Source: Nocardia terrae (GTDB lineage: Bacteria; Actinomycetota; Actinomycetes; Mycobacteriales; Mycobacteriaceae). From it: 64,000 nucleotides of DNA. The DNA is taken from NCBI RefSeq assembly GCF_009760405.1, contig NZ_WRPP01000004.1, positions 1-64,000 on the forward strand. The letters run 5' to 3'. Shown piece after piece: positions 41,587 to 49,855 of this stretch. The first letter of the stretch is position 1. Each line of letters begins with the position of its first letter. Below the pieces are notes generated by a model. That model was not told the origin of the DNA, made no database searches, and worked only from the letters and a program-made list of their open reading frames with translations. The translations under genes were made by a program, and so were the position numbers.

Positions 41587-42039
41587 GTGCCACAGCCCGA
41601 CCCGCCCCGACCCATCCCACCCCCACGCCGCGTCCACCGTGGCACACCGGGCGAATCCACGCAGGAGCCCGCGACGCCGACCGGGAAACACGAACCCATA
41701 GTTGTGAGCGATGGCCCGACCCGAGTCCGGACCGGCACCCCGCCGAGCACCCCGACTCGCGCGAGGCGAGTGGTATCGACCCCGCGGACCGCGGTCACCC
41801 CGGACAACTCGGGCGGCGGCTCCGGCGGTGCGGACAGCACCGATCCGGCTGCCGAGAATAGCGGCCCCGCAACGCCTTCGGCGCCGTCGGTGGCCGCCCG
41901 CGACACCTCTGCCCGGGTGAGGCGCGTGGGCACACCCCGGGCGGCCGGGGCGGAATCCACCACTGCGGATGACGATCCCGGGCCCGCGGGAGCCAGCGCG
42001 TCGGCCCGTCCGGACTCCGGCCGGGCCGAGGGACCCCTC
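41587..42039 (+). other. Open leader in frame with the LysR gene (possible N-terminal extension)
   Basis: From a GTG at 41587 the LysR frame stays open for 151 codons of Pro/Thr/Ala/Gly-rich, disordered-looking sequence (PSTPTRARRV, GGGSGGADST) before the conserved LysR start. The AT-rich divergent promoter ends right before 41587, so transcription very likely covers this stretch. Either it is translated as an unusual extension or it is a long 5' leader. No other gene was seen in it. Confidence 0.45.
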
Positions 42040-42939
42040 ATGTCTCTCGAACGGTTGCGCGTGCTCCGCGAACTGGCCGATCGCGGGACGGTTGCCGCGG
42101 TGGCCGAGGCGTTGTCGATGACTCCTTCGGCCGTGTCGCAGCAACTCAAGGCGCTGGCCCGGGAGGCCGGGGTCGCGCTGCTCGAACCGGACGGGCGGCG
42201 GGTGCGGCTCACCGATGCGGGCCGGGCGTTGGTGGTGCGGGCCGACGAGGTGCTCGAAGCCATGGAACGCGCGGTCACGGAGATGGCCGAGTACCGCGGA
42301 TCACCGCGCGGGCGGGTGCGGGTGGCACTGTTCCCGTCGGGTGCGGCCCTGCTGCTGCCGCATGTGCTCGCGGAACTCGAGGACAGTGGCGTGGAGGTGA
42401 TCGCCAGCGACGAGGACGTGCCCTCCAGCGAGGTGCCGCGGTTGCTGGCCGATTACGACGTGGTGCTCACGCATCGCGACGAACGCGCGCCCTCGCTCGG
42501 CGGACCGCGCGTGGCGTCCCGGATCCTCATGCGTGAACCGATCGACGTGGTGGTCGCCCCCGACCACCGCCTGGCCCGCCAGGGCGCGGTCGTGCCCGCC
42601 GAACTCGCCGACGAGACCTGGATCAGCGTCCGCACCGGCTTCCCCGTCGACGACGTCCTGCGCTCCATCGCCACGGTGACCGGCGTCCAACCGCGAATCG
42701 CTCAGCGCCTCAACGAATTCGCCGTGATCGAGGCCCTCGTCGCCACCGGCTACGCGGTCGCCCTCATGCCCCGCTACGCCGTGCGCCACCCCCACCTGGT
42801 CATGCTGCGTCTGGCCGGGGTCCGGGCCGCCCGCGTCTACGACCTCGCCATCCGCCCGCACGCCGACAAGCGGCCCGCCGTGGCCATGGTCATCGCCGCC
42901 TTCCAGGCCGCGGCCCGCCGGGCGACCGGTGCCGAATAA
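42040..42939 (+). CDS. LysR-family regulator
   Basis: 299 residues from this ATG, the usual LysR length. MSLERLRVLRELADRGTVAA and LSMTPSAVSQQLKALAREAG are the helix-turn-helix; the rest is the two-lobe ligand domain (GRVRVALFPSGAALLLPHVL, APDHRLARQ, ALVATGYAVALMPRY). I chose 42040 because the protein then begins like other LysR proteins and GAGGGACC lies upstream; the in-frame leader to 41587 is listed separately. Likely controls the divergent EamA exporter. Confidence 0.87.
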   Translation: MSLERLRVLRELADRGTVAAVAEALSMTPSAVSQQLKALAREAGVALLEPDGRRVRLTDAGRALVVRADEVLEAMERAVTEMAEYRGSPRGRVRVALFPSGAALLLPHVLAELEDSGVEVIASDEDVPSSEVPRLLADYDVVLTHRDERAPSLGGPRVASRILMREPIDVVVAPDHRLARQGAVVPAELADETWISVRTGFPVDDVLRSIATVTGVQPRIAQRLNEFAVIEALVATGYAVALMPRYAVRHPHLVMLRLAGVRAARVYDLAIRPHADKRPAVAMVIAAFQAAARRATGAE

Positions 42940-42946
42940 TCACCTG

Positions 42947-42977
42947 TTGACTTGGAGTGCACTCCAAGTTCTAGCGT
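42947..42977 (+). promoter_or_regulatory. MerR-type promoter with 19-bp spacer and perfect palindrome
   Basis: TTGACT (42947) and TAGCGT (42972) flank a 19-base spacer nearly filled by the 18-bp perfect palindrome CTTGGAGTGCACTCCAAG (42951-42968). Long spacers with a central dyad are the hallmark of MerR-activated promoters. The start ATG at 42985 is only 8 bases after the -10, so the mRNA is probably leaderless. No adjacent MerR gene. Confidence 0.78.
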
Positions 42978-42984
42978 TTGCGGC

Positions 42985-43974
42985 ATGAGCATTCGACTCG
43001 GGTATCAGATGCCGAACTTCAGCTACGGGGTCGCTCCTCGGGATCTCTTCCCGGCGGTGGCGGCGCAGGCGCGCGAGGCCGAGGCGGCCGGTTTCGACGC
43101 GGCCTTCGTGATGGACCACTTCTATCAGCTGCCGCTGCTGGGCGCGCCCGAGGAGCCGATGCTGGAGGCGTACAGCGCGCTGTCCGGGCTGGCCGCGTCG
43201 ACCGAGCGAATCCAGTTGTCCGCCTTGGTGACCGGCAACACCTACCGGAATCCCGCGCTGACCGCGAAGACGGTCACCACGCTGGACGTGGTGAGCCGGG
43301 GACGGGCCGTGCTGGGCATCGGGGCCGGGTGGTTCGAGCTCGAGCACAAGGCCTACGGGTACGACTTCGGGACGTTCACCGAGCGGTTCGAGAAGCTCGA
43401 GGAGGCCCTCGAGATCATCACGCCGATGCTGCGCGGGCAGCACTCCACCTTCGACGGCAAGTGGTACCGCACCGAGAACGCCATGAACGAGCCGCGGGTG
43501 CGCGACGATCTGCCGATCATGCTCGGCGGCGGCGGTGAGAAGAAGACGTTCGCGCTGGCGGCCCGCTTCGCCGATCACCTCAACATCATCTGCAATGCCT
43601 CGGAGCTCCCGCGCAAGCTCGACGCGCTGCACGCCCGGCTGGACGAGGCGGGCCGCGATCCGAAGACCCTCGAGACCAGCTTCCTGGCCTTCGTCATCGT
43701 CGACGAGGACGGCGACCGGGCCCGCAAGACCCAGGCCGAACTGCTCGCCCGCATGGGTATCGCCGACCTGTCCGCGCTGCCGGCCGAGGCGCTGCGCAAC
43801 ACCCCCGCCGACCGCCAGTTCGTCGGGACACCCGACGAGGTCGCCGAGCAGATCCAGGCCCGCGTGCTGGACCACGGCATCGACGGCATCATCGTCAACA
43901 TGGTCACCAACGGCCACGAGGCGGGCGCGGTCGAGCTGGCCGGTCGCGCGCTGGCCCCGCTGGTCCACGCCTGA
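42985..43974 (+). CDS. LLM-class F420-dependent oxidoreductase
   Basis: 329 residues. MSIRLGYQMPNFSYGV, EAEAAGFDAAFVMDHFYQLP, RIQLSALVTGNTYRNPALTA, SRGRAVLGIGAGWFELEHKA and VGTPDEVAEQIQARVLDHG follow the actinobacterial LLM/F420 family (TIGR03560-like). Redox substrate unknown. ATG at 42985 lies just behind a MerR-type promoter; initiation probably leaderless. A perfect terminator follows. Regulator must be encoded elsewhere. Confidence 0.9.
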   Translation: MSIRLGYQMPNFSYGVAPRDLFPAVAAQAREAEAAGFDAAFVMDHFYQLPLLGAPEEPMLEAYSALSGLAASTERIQLSALVTGNTYRNPALTAKTVTTLDVVSRGRAVLGIGAGWFELEHKAYGYDFGTFTERFEKLEEALEIITPMLRGQHSTFDGKWYRTENAMNEPRVRDDLPIMLGGGGEKKTFALAARFADHLNIICNASELPRKLDALHARLDEAGRDPKTLETSFLAFVIVDEDGDRARKTQAELLARMGIADLSALPAEALRNTPADRQFVGTPDEVAEQIQARVLDHGIDGIIVNMVTNGHEAGAVELAGRALAPLVHA

Positions 43975-43987
43975 CCCACGACGAACT

Positions 43988-44019
43988 ATGCCCCGCGGTT
44001 CGGTTGAACCGCGGGGCAT
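43988..44019. terminator. Terminator between LLM gene and ParA-like gene
   Basis: ATGCCCCGCGGTTC and its exact complement around GGTT, then TTTC on the + side. Lies between convergent stops at 43974 and 44035. Confidence 0.8.
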
Positions 44020-44034
44020 TTCGCTGTTCGCAGG

Positions 44035-45816
44035 TCAGCCCTGCGGGTGGAAGCCGTCGCCCTGCGGCGGGTAGCCACCGCCCTGCGGCGGCTGGAATCC
44101 GCCCTGCGGCGGCTGCTGCTGGAAGCCGCCCTGGGGCGGGAAGCCTTGCTGGGCAGCGTGATAGCCGAAGTCGTCGGCGACCATGGCGGCCAGTTCCAGC
44201 AGGGCGCGCCGGGTGGGCTTGCCGACCAGTTCGAGGTCGATCTCCGCGCCCTCGGCCAGGTGATCGTCGAAGGGCACCACCTGCACCGCGCGGGTGCGGT
44301 CGAGGAACAGCTTGCGCAGCTGGTCCAGGTCCACCGTGGAGGAACCCTTGCGAGAAGCGTTGACCACCACCACCGTTCGCTCCACCAGCTTGTGGTAGCC
44401 GTGGTGGTCGAGCCAGTCCAGGGTGGCCGAGGCGCTGCGCGCGCCGTCGATGGCCGGGGACGTGACCAGCACCAGCGAGCTCGCCATATCCAGCACGCCG
44501 GACATGGCCGAGTGCATCAGGCCGGTGCCGCAGTCGGTGAGGATGATGTTGTAGAACTGCTGCAGGATGCCGATGGCCTTGCGGTAGTCCGCCTCCGAGA
44601 ACGCCTCCGACACCGCCGGATCCTGCTCGGACGCAAGCACTTCCAGGCGGCTGGGCGCCTGCGAGGTGTGCGCCCGGACATCGGAGTACCGGCTGATGTG
44701 CCCGTCCTCCAACAGGTTTCGCACCGTGGAGCGGGTCTGCCGGGGCACGCGGTGGGCCAGCGTCCCGAGGTCGGGGTTGGCGTCGATGGCGATCACCCGG
44801 TCACCGCGCAGCGAGGCGAAGGTGGAGCCGAGACCGACCGTGGTGGTGGTCTTTCCGACGCCGCCCTTGAGCGACAGGATGGCGATCCGGTAGTCCCCGC
44901 GCACCGGCTGGTTCACCCGGTCCACCAGCTGCCGGTACACCACATCCGCGGCCGACTCGCCGGGGTTGATGGCACCGCCGGAGGCCTTGTGCACGGCGCG
45001 CCGCCACCCGCTGCGCGGCGCGCGCTTGGCCCGCTTCAACAGGTTCAGGTCGTTGACCGAATGCCCGGGCGGCATCGGCTGCTGGCCGTACTGCTGACCG
45101 AACCCGCCCTGCGGCGGCTGGGGTTGCTGCGGAAAACCCTGCTGCTGCTGGGGATTCCAGCCCGGCTGGAAGCCCACCTGCGGTTGCGGCGGCTGAGTGT
45201 GCTGCGGCGGCGCGGCCGGGGGCGGCGACCAGCTGTAGATCGGCCCGCCCGGTTGGTCATTGGACGGCGCGAACTGGCCCGGCTGGCCCGGTCCGCCGAA
45301 ATGTCCCGGCTCCCCGGGATTCTCGCCGTCGCCGGAGGGACCCGGCTGCTCGGGGAACACCCGCCGCACCATGCCGTCGCTGCCGATCTCCTGCCGGATC
45401 TCGCCGTAGGGCGTGTGGTCCACGACCTCGCCCAGCGGTGCGGGCGGCGGGAAGCCGTTGTGCGCACCGGGATTCGGCGGGGGCGCGAACTGACCGGCGT
45501 CCGGCGGCGGGAAGCCGCCGCCCGGCGCGAAGCCCGGCGCACCGTAGGGTCCGGGCCCACCGGGCGCGAAGGGATTGCCGCCGTCGGGCGCACCCGGACC
45601 GTAGGGCCCGGGGAACTGCCCCGGCCCACCGGCCAGGTGAACGGTGTGGTCGATCGAATCCGGCACCGGCGGGAAGAACCCGGCCGCCTGCTCCTCGGAG
45701 TCGGTCCCGGATTCCTTCACCTCGGCGGACTCGTCCGGCTCGGACGCCTTGACGGCGTCGTCGACGTCCTCGGCCTCCGCGGGCTTCGAGGTCGAATTCT
45801 GATCTTTCGTGGTCAC
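44035..45816 (-). CDS. MinD/ParA-like ATPase with long Pro/Gly/Gln-rich N-terminus (EspI-like)
   Basis: 593 residues. The first ~280 are disordered and rich in Pro, Gly and Gln; then SVNDLNLLKRAKRAPRSGWR, GESAADVVYRQLVDRVN and the ATPase core with Walker A ILSLKGGVGKTTTTVGLG (about 315-332), DANPDLGTLAHRVPRQ and ILTDCGTGL. A second low-complexity tail (QGGFQ repeats) closes the protein. The linker before the ATPase is the pattern of mycobacterial EspI and related ESX-associated proteins, but no ESX genes are in this window. Function here unknown; possibly regulation or positioning of an envelope machine. Confidence 0.85.
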   Translation of the reverse strand: MTTKDQNSTSKPAEAEDVDDAVKASEPDESAEVKESGTDSEEQAAGFFPPVPDSIDHTVHLAGGPGQFPGPYGPGAPDGGNPFAPGGPGPYGAPGFAPGGGFPPPDAGQFAPPPNPGAHNGFPPPAPLGEVVDHTPYGEIRQEIGSDGMVRRVFPEQPGPSGDGENPGEPGHFGGPGQPGQFAPSNDQPGGPIYSWSPPPAAPPQHTQPPQPQVGFQPGWNPQQQQGFPQQPQPPQGGFGQQYGQQPMPPGHSVNDLNLLKRAKRAPRSGWRRAVHKASGGAINPGESAADVVYRQLVDRVNQPVRGDYRIAILSLKGGVGKTTTTVGLGSTFASLRGDRVIAIDANPDLGTLAHRVPRQTRSTVRNLLEDGHISRYSDVRAHTSQAPSRLEVLASEQDPAVSEAFSEADYRKAIGILQQFYNIILTDCGTGLMHSAMSGVLDMASSLVLVTSPAIDGARSASATLDWLDHHGYHKLVERTVVVVNASRKGSSTVDLDQLRKLFLDRTRAVQVVPFDDHLAEGAEIDLELVGKPTRRALLELAAMVADDFGYHAAQQGFPPQGGFQQQPPQGGFQPPQGGGYPPQGDGFHPQG

Positions 45817-45903
45817 GTGTCCCCCATCTGCTCGACAGCTCGAACAGAGAGCTCGGCGCTATTGCGTCCCAACGCTAGCATTCTCGAGCCCTCCAGACGC
45901 GGC

Positions 45904-45934
45904 GAGCCCGCCTCGACGAAGTCGAGACGGGCTC
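45904..45934 (-). terminator. Probable terminator after leuA
   Basis: GAGCCCGCCTCGAC and GTCGAGACGGGCTC pair at 13 of 14 positions around GAA, 18 bases after the leuA stop. No T tract on the minus strand. Confidence 0.6.
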
Positions 45935-45952
45935 TCCTACCTGCGCTTTCAC

Positions 45953-47755
45953 TCAGCCCTTGCGGGCGGCGCGGTTGACCGCCGAAACGACCGCGCGCAG
46001 CGAGGCGGTCGTGATCGAGGTGGCGATGCCCACGCCCCAGGTGACCTGGTCCCCGATGGCGACCTCGACATAGGCCGCGGCCTGGGCGTCGTCGCCGGAG
46101 GACATGGCGTGCTCGCTGTAGTCCAGCACTCGCACGTCGTAGTCGATGGTGGCCAGCGCGTCGACGAAGGCGGCCAGCGGGCCGTTGCCCTCACCGGAGA
46201 TGGCGTGCTCGACGCCGTCCACCTTGACCACGGCCTCGATGTGGTCGACGCCGCCGTCGGTCTCCGACGCGGTGACCTTCTGCCGGATGCGCTCCAGCGG
46301 CAGGATCGGGGTCAGGTACTCCTCGGAGAAGACGTCCCACATCTCCTTCGGGGTGACCTCGCCGCCCTCGCCGTCGGTGATCTTCTGCACGGCCTGCGAG
46401 AACTCGATCTGCAGGCGGCGCGGCAGCACCAACCCGTGATCGGTCTTCATGATGTAGGCCACGCCGCCCTTGCCGGACTGCGAGTTCACCCGGATGACGG
46501 CCTCGTAGGTGCGGCCCACGTCCTTCGGGTCGATGGGCAGGTACGGGACCTCCCACACGATGTCGTCCACGTCGGCGCCCTGCGCGTCGGCGGCGGCCTT
46601 CATGGCGTCCAGGCCCTTGTTGATGGCGTCCTGGTGCGAGCCGGAGAAGGCGGTGTAGACCAGGTCGCCGCCGTAGGGGTGGCGCTCGGCGACGGGCAGC
46701 TGGTTGCAGTACTCGACCGTGCGGCGGATCTCGTCGATGTCGGAGAAGTCGATCTGCGGATCCACCCCGCGGGAGAACATGTTCATGCCCAGCGTGACCA
46801 GGCAGACGTTGCCGGTGCGCTCGCCGTTGCCGAACAGGCAGCCCTCGATGCGGTCCGCGCCGGCCTGGTAGCCCAGTTCGGCGGCGGCGACGGCGGTGCC
46901 GCGGTCGTTGTGCGGGTGCAGCGACAGCACGATGGAGTCGCGGCGAGCCAGGTTGCGGCTCATCCACTCGATGGAGTCGGCGTAGACGTTCGGGGTCGCC
47001 ATCTCCACGGTCGCGGGCAGGTTGATGATCAGCGGCTTCTCGGGGGTCGGCGCGATGATCTCGGAGACCGCGTCGCACACCTCGCGGGCGTAGTCCAGCT
47101 CGGTGCCGGTGTAGGACTCGGGGCTGTACTCGTAGCGCCAGTTGGTGTCCGGGTAGCGCTTCTCGATCTCCAGGCACAGGGTCGCGGCGTCGGTGGCGAT
47201 CTTCTTGACCGCGGCCCGGTCCGCGCGGAACACCACGCGGCGCTGCAGGATCGAGGTCGAGTTGTAGAAGTGCACGATCACGTTCGGCGCGCCGTCGCAG
47301 GCCTCGAAGGTGCGCTCGATCAGCTCGGCGCGGCACTGGGTCAGCACCTGGATGGTGACGTCGTCCGGAATCGCACCGTCTTCGATGATCTCGCGGACGA
47401 AGTCGAAGTCGGTCTGCGACGCGGACGGGAAGCCGACCTCGATCTCCTTGTAGCCCATGCGCACCAGCAGGTCGAACATGCGGCGCTTGCGGGCGGGGCT
47501 CATCGGATCGATCAGCGCCTGGTTGCCGTCGCGCAGGTCCACGGCGCACCAGCCGGGCGCGCGGTCGATGATCTTGTCCGGCCAGGTGCGGTCGGGCAGC
47601 GCGATCGGCTCGACCTCTTCGGCGAAGGGCCGGTACCGGAAGACCGGCATGGAGGAGTTCTTCTGCGCATTCCAGGCGGGCTGGTCGGCGGGCGCGGGCT
47701 TGGAGGGCGGGGTGATGTTGCGCGTGCCGGATACGAAGGCGTCAGCGGGGGACAT
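45953..47755 (-). CDS. leuA: 2-isopropylmalate synthase
   Basis: 600 residues, the long actinobacterial LeuA. N-terminal extension then PFAEEVEPIALPDRTWPDK, active-site block CAVDLRDGNQALIDPMSPAR, SLHPHNDRGTAVAAAELGYQ and NGERTGNVCLVTLGMNMFSR; the C-terminal regulatory domain (about 470-600) senses leucine. Condenses acetyl-CoA with 2-oxoisovalerate, first committed step of leucine synthesis. Preceded by a leader peptide with four consecutive Leu codons at 47840-47884, so attenuation control is expected. Confidence 0.97.
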   Translation of the reverse strand: MSPADAFVSGTRNITPPSKPAPADQPAWNAQKNSSMPVFRYRPFAEEVEPIALPDRTWPDKIIDRAPGWCAVDLRDGNQALIDPMSPARKRRMFDLLVRMGYKEIEVGFPSASQTDFDFVREIIEDGAIPDDVTIQVLTQCRAELIERTFEACDGAPNVIVHFYNSTSILQRRVVFRADRAAVKKIATDAATLCLEIEKRYPDTNWRYEYSPESYTGTELDYAREVCDAVSEIIAPTPEKPLIINLPATVEMATPNVYADSIEWMSRNLARRDSIVLSLHPHNDRGTAVAAAELGYQAGADRIEGCLFGNGERTGNVCLVTLGMNMFSRGVDPQIDFSDIDEIRRTVEYCNQLPVAERHPYGGDLVYTAFSGSHQDAINKGLDAMKAAADAQGADVDDIVWEVPYLPIDPKDVGRTYEAVIRVNSQSGKGGVAYIMKTDHGLVLPRRLQIEFSQAVQKITDGEGGEVTPKEMWDVFSEEYLTPILPLERIRQKVTASETDGGVDHIEAVVKVDGVEHAISGEGNGPLAAFVDALATIDYDVRVLDYSEHAMSSGDDAQAAAYVEVAIGDQVTWGVGIATSITTASLRAVVSAVNRAARKG

Positions 47756-47839
47756 GGCGATTTATCTCCGAGGGTGTGGCTGGATCCCAGGTATGGGTAG
47801 ACCGGCGCGGCAAATCCCCGCGACGGGAGCCGGTCCGTA
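47756..47839 (-). promoter_or_regulatory. leuA attenuator region
   Basis: Between the leader peptide stop and leuA. GACCGGC (47800-47806) pairs with GCCGGTC (47829-47835), and inside it CGCGG (47806-47810) can pair with CCGCG (47818-47822); a weak CCCA/TGGG hairpin lies nearer to leuA. The mutually exclusive pairings fit ribosome-mediated attenuation, but folds were judged by eye only. Confidence 0.5.
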
Positions 47840-47884
47840 TCAGAACCCGTCGCGGCGGCCGAGGAGAAGAAGGGCCCGCTGCAT
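47840..47884 (-). CDS. leuA leader peptide
   Basis: ATG to TGA encodes MQRALLLLGRRDGF, with four consecutive leucine codons (CTT CTT CTC CTC), 84 bases upstream of leuA. This is the usual form of actinobacterial leuA leaders, where ribosome stalling at Leu codons sets the fold of the attenuator. A TAAACT -10-like element about 12 bases before the ATG implies a very short or absent 5' leader. Confidence 0.85.
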   Translation of the reverse strand: MQRALLLLGRRDGF

Positions 47885-47977
47885 GGTGATCACGAGTTTA
47901 CATGCGGGCGATAGAAGCCCGGAAGGCGGGGAGGCGGGGGCCACACCGAAGGTAGGAGCCGACACGGTCCGAGTGTG

Positions 47978-48973
47978 TCACCCCTGCGCGGCCGCCACGC
48001 AGAGTTCGTGAATGAAGCGCATTTTGCGCAGCACCGGGTCCGCCAGCACGAAGGGATACGGATCCCGGTGGCCCATGGCGCGATTCATCATATTGAGGGC
48101 CCAGACCAGGGGCAGCCAGAGTTCGATGATGCGGTCGAACGCGGCGTCGCCGATCGGCGGGCGGTCGAGAGCGGCTGCGGCCGGGGCGAAGCCGAAGGCG
48201 GCCGCGGTGTCGAGGGTGTCGCGGATGTGCAGGTAGTGGGCGAAGGTTTCGGCCCAGTCCTCGGCGGGATGCATGGCCGCGTAGGCGGAGACGTGGGTGT
48301 CCTCCCAGCCGGGCGGGGCGCCCTCGGCGTAGTGGCGATCGAGGGCGGCCTGATAGTCGGCGAAGGGGTCGCCGAACAGTTCGCGGAAGCGGTCCAGATC
48401 GTCCTCGGCGACGATCACCTCGAAGTAGTAGTGGCCGATCTCGTGGCGCAGGTGGCCGAGCAGGGTGCGGTAGGGCTCGTCCATTTCCAGGCGCAGCCGT
48501 TCGCGGTGCAGGACGTCGCCCTCGGCCAGGTCGAGGGTGATGACGCCGTGCTCGTGGCCGGTGGTGACGGTCTCGTCCGCGCTGGAGAGCAGATCGAAGG
48601 CCAGGCCGTGGTCGGGGTCGGCGGTGCGGTCGGTCAGGGGCAGCCCCAGTTCGGTCAGCTCCAGAACCAGGCGGCGCTTGGCGGCCTCGGCGGCGGCGAA
48701 GGCCTCGAGCCACTTGTCCTCCTGTTCGCCGGGGCGGACGCGGGTCAGGCGGCAGGAGGCGCAGAGTTCGGGGGCGAGGCCGGGGGGCGGGGCCGGGACC
48801 AGCCAGTTGCATTGGGCCACATATTGGTTCGCGCACATGGCGGAGGTCTCGGGATCGACGGGGAGCAGGGCCCGGGCGTCGAGGCTGAAGCCGAGGTCGC
48901 TGCCGCAGCCCAGGCAGACGGTGTTCTCGAAGGCCAGTTGCTGACCGCAGCGGGGACAGGTGAAATCGCGCAT
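47978..48973 (-). CDS. Zinc-ribbon / putative zinc metallopeptidase (Rv2568c-like)
   Basis: 331 residues. N-terminal zinc ribbon: CPRCG (about 5-9) and CLGCG (about 20-24), plus CASC in the middle; metallopeptidase core with HEIGHYYFEV (HExxH-like) and the downstream EDWAETFAHYLHIRD helix supplying further ligands. Family COG4307. Fourth gene of the transglutaminase/ATP-grasp operon, 3 bases after the transglutaminase stop. Function predicted as peptide processing; not demonstrated. Confidence 0.85.
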   Translation of the reverse strand: MRDFTCPRCGQQLAFENTVCLGCGSDLGFSLDARALLPVDPETSAMCANQYVAQCNWLVPAPPPGLAPELCASCRLTRVRPGEQEDKWLEAFAAAEAAKRRLVLELTELGLPLTDRTADPDHGLAFDLLSSADETVTTGHEHGVITLDLAEGDVLHRERLRLEMDEPYRTLLGHLRHEIGHYYFEVIVAEDDLDRFRELFGDPFADYQAALDRHYAEGAPPGWEDTHVSAYAAMHPAEDWAETFAHYLHIRDTLDTAAAFGFAPAAAALDRPPIGDAAFDRIIELWLPLVWALNMMNRAMGHRDPYPFVLADPVLRKMRFIHELCVAAAQG

Positions 48974-48976
48974 CGG

Positions 48977-49855
48977 CTAGACCTCTATCGGGGCGACATC
49001 CACCGAAACAGTGATGGTGGATTCCTTGGCGTCGGTGTAGATGATGCCGCGCAGGGGCGGGACGTCGGCGTAGTCGCGGCCCCAGGCGACGGTCACGTAG
49101 CGGTCGTCGGCGAACTGGTTGTTGGTGGGGTCGAAGCCGATCCAGCGGGCCGCCCCACCGTTCTCGCCGGGGAGCCGGACGTCGGCCCAGGCGTGGGTGG
49201 CGTCCGCGCCGACCATGCGTTCCTTGCCCGGGGGCGGGTCGGTGGACAGGTAGCCGGAGACGTAGCGGGCGGCCAGGCCGCGGGAGCGCAGGCAGGCGAT
49301 GGCGAGGCGGGCGAAGTCCTGGCAGACGCCGCGCCGCTCGGCGAAGACGTCGGCGACGCTGGTGCTGACGGTGGTGGAGCCGGACTCGTAGGTGAAGTCG
49401 GTATGGATGCGGGTGGTCAGTTCCCGCACCGCCTCCAGCAGCGGGCGGCCGGGCGGGAAGGATTCCGCGGCGTAGGCGGCGACCTCGGCGGTGATCTCGG
49501 GCGGGGTGAGGTCGAGGGTGAATTCGACTGCGAGCGGGCCGTTTCCGACATCGGGGCGGGCCCGCTCCCAGGGTGTTCGCACGCCGTCGCCGTCCGGCGG
49601 ATCGACCTCGACCAGGGATTCGCCGGTCACCTCGAGGCGGCGGTGCTCGGCGGTGACGTGGAAGTAGAGGGTGGTGTTGTCGTAGACGTCGGTGCCGACG
49701 GACCGGTCCGAGGGCACCGGGTCGACCCGGATGTCGTGGGTGAGCAGGCGCTGCCCGGGAAAGTCGCGCGGTGTGAGATAGGCACGCCCGTAAGAGCTGG
49801 TGACCACATCGGAGTACACGTAGACGGTGCGGTGCAGCACCCGGTAGCGGCGCAT
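48977..49855 (-). CDS. Transglutaminase-like protein (Rv2569c-like)
   Basis: 292 residues. N-terminal beta domain MRRYRVLHRTVYVYSDVVTS, then the papain-like core: Cys in ERRGVCQDFARLAIACLRSR, His in GADATHAWADVRLP, Asp in IGFDPTNNQFADDRY. Such bacterial proteins are usually peptidases or amidases rather than crosslinkers. Start overlaps the ATP-grasp/alpha-E stop by one base (TGATG). Third gene of the operon. Confidence 0.92.
   Translation of the reverse strand: MRRYRVLHRTVYVYSDVVTSSYGRAYLTPRDFPGQRLLTHDIRVDPVPSDRSVGTDVYDNTTLYFHVTAEHRRLEVTGESLVEVDPPDGDGVRTPWERARPDVGNGPLAVEFTLDLTPPEITAEVAAYAAESFPPGRPLLEAVRELTTRIHTDFTYESGSTTVSTSVADVFAERRGVCQDFARLAIACLRSRGLAARYVSGYLSTDPPPGKERMVGADATHAWADVRLPGENGGAARWIGFDPTNNQFADDRYVTVAWGRDYADVPPLRGIIYTDAKESTITVSVDVAPIEV

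Noticed and set aside
44040..44160. Repetitive GGCGG-rich tract as a possible DNA repeat array
   Set aside because: It is the coding sequence of the Gln/Pro/Gly tail of the ParA-like protein, with period-3 structure.
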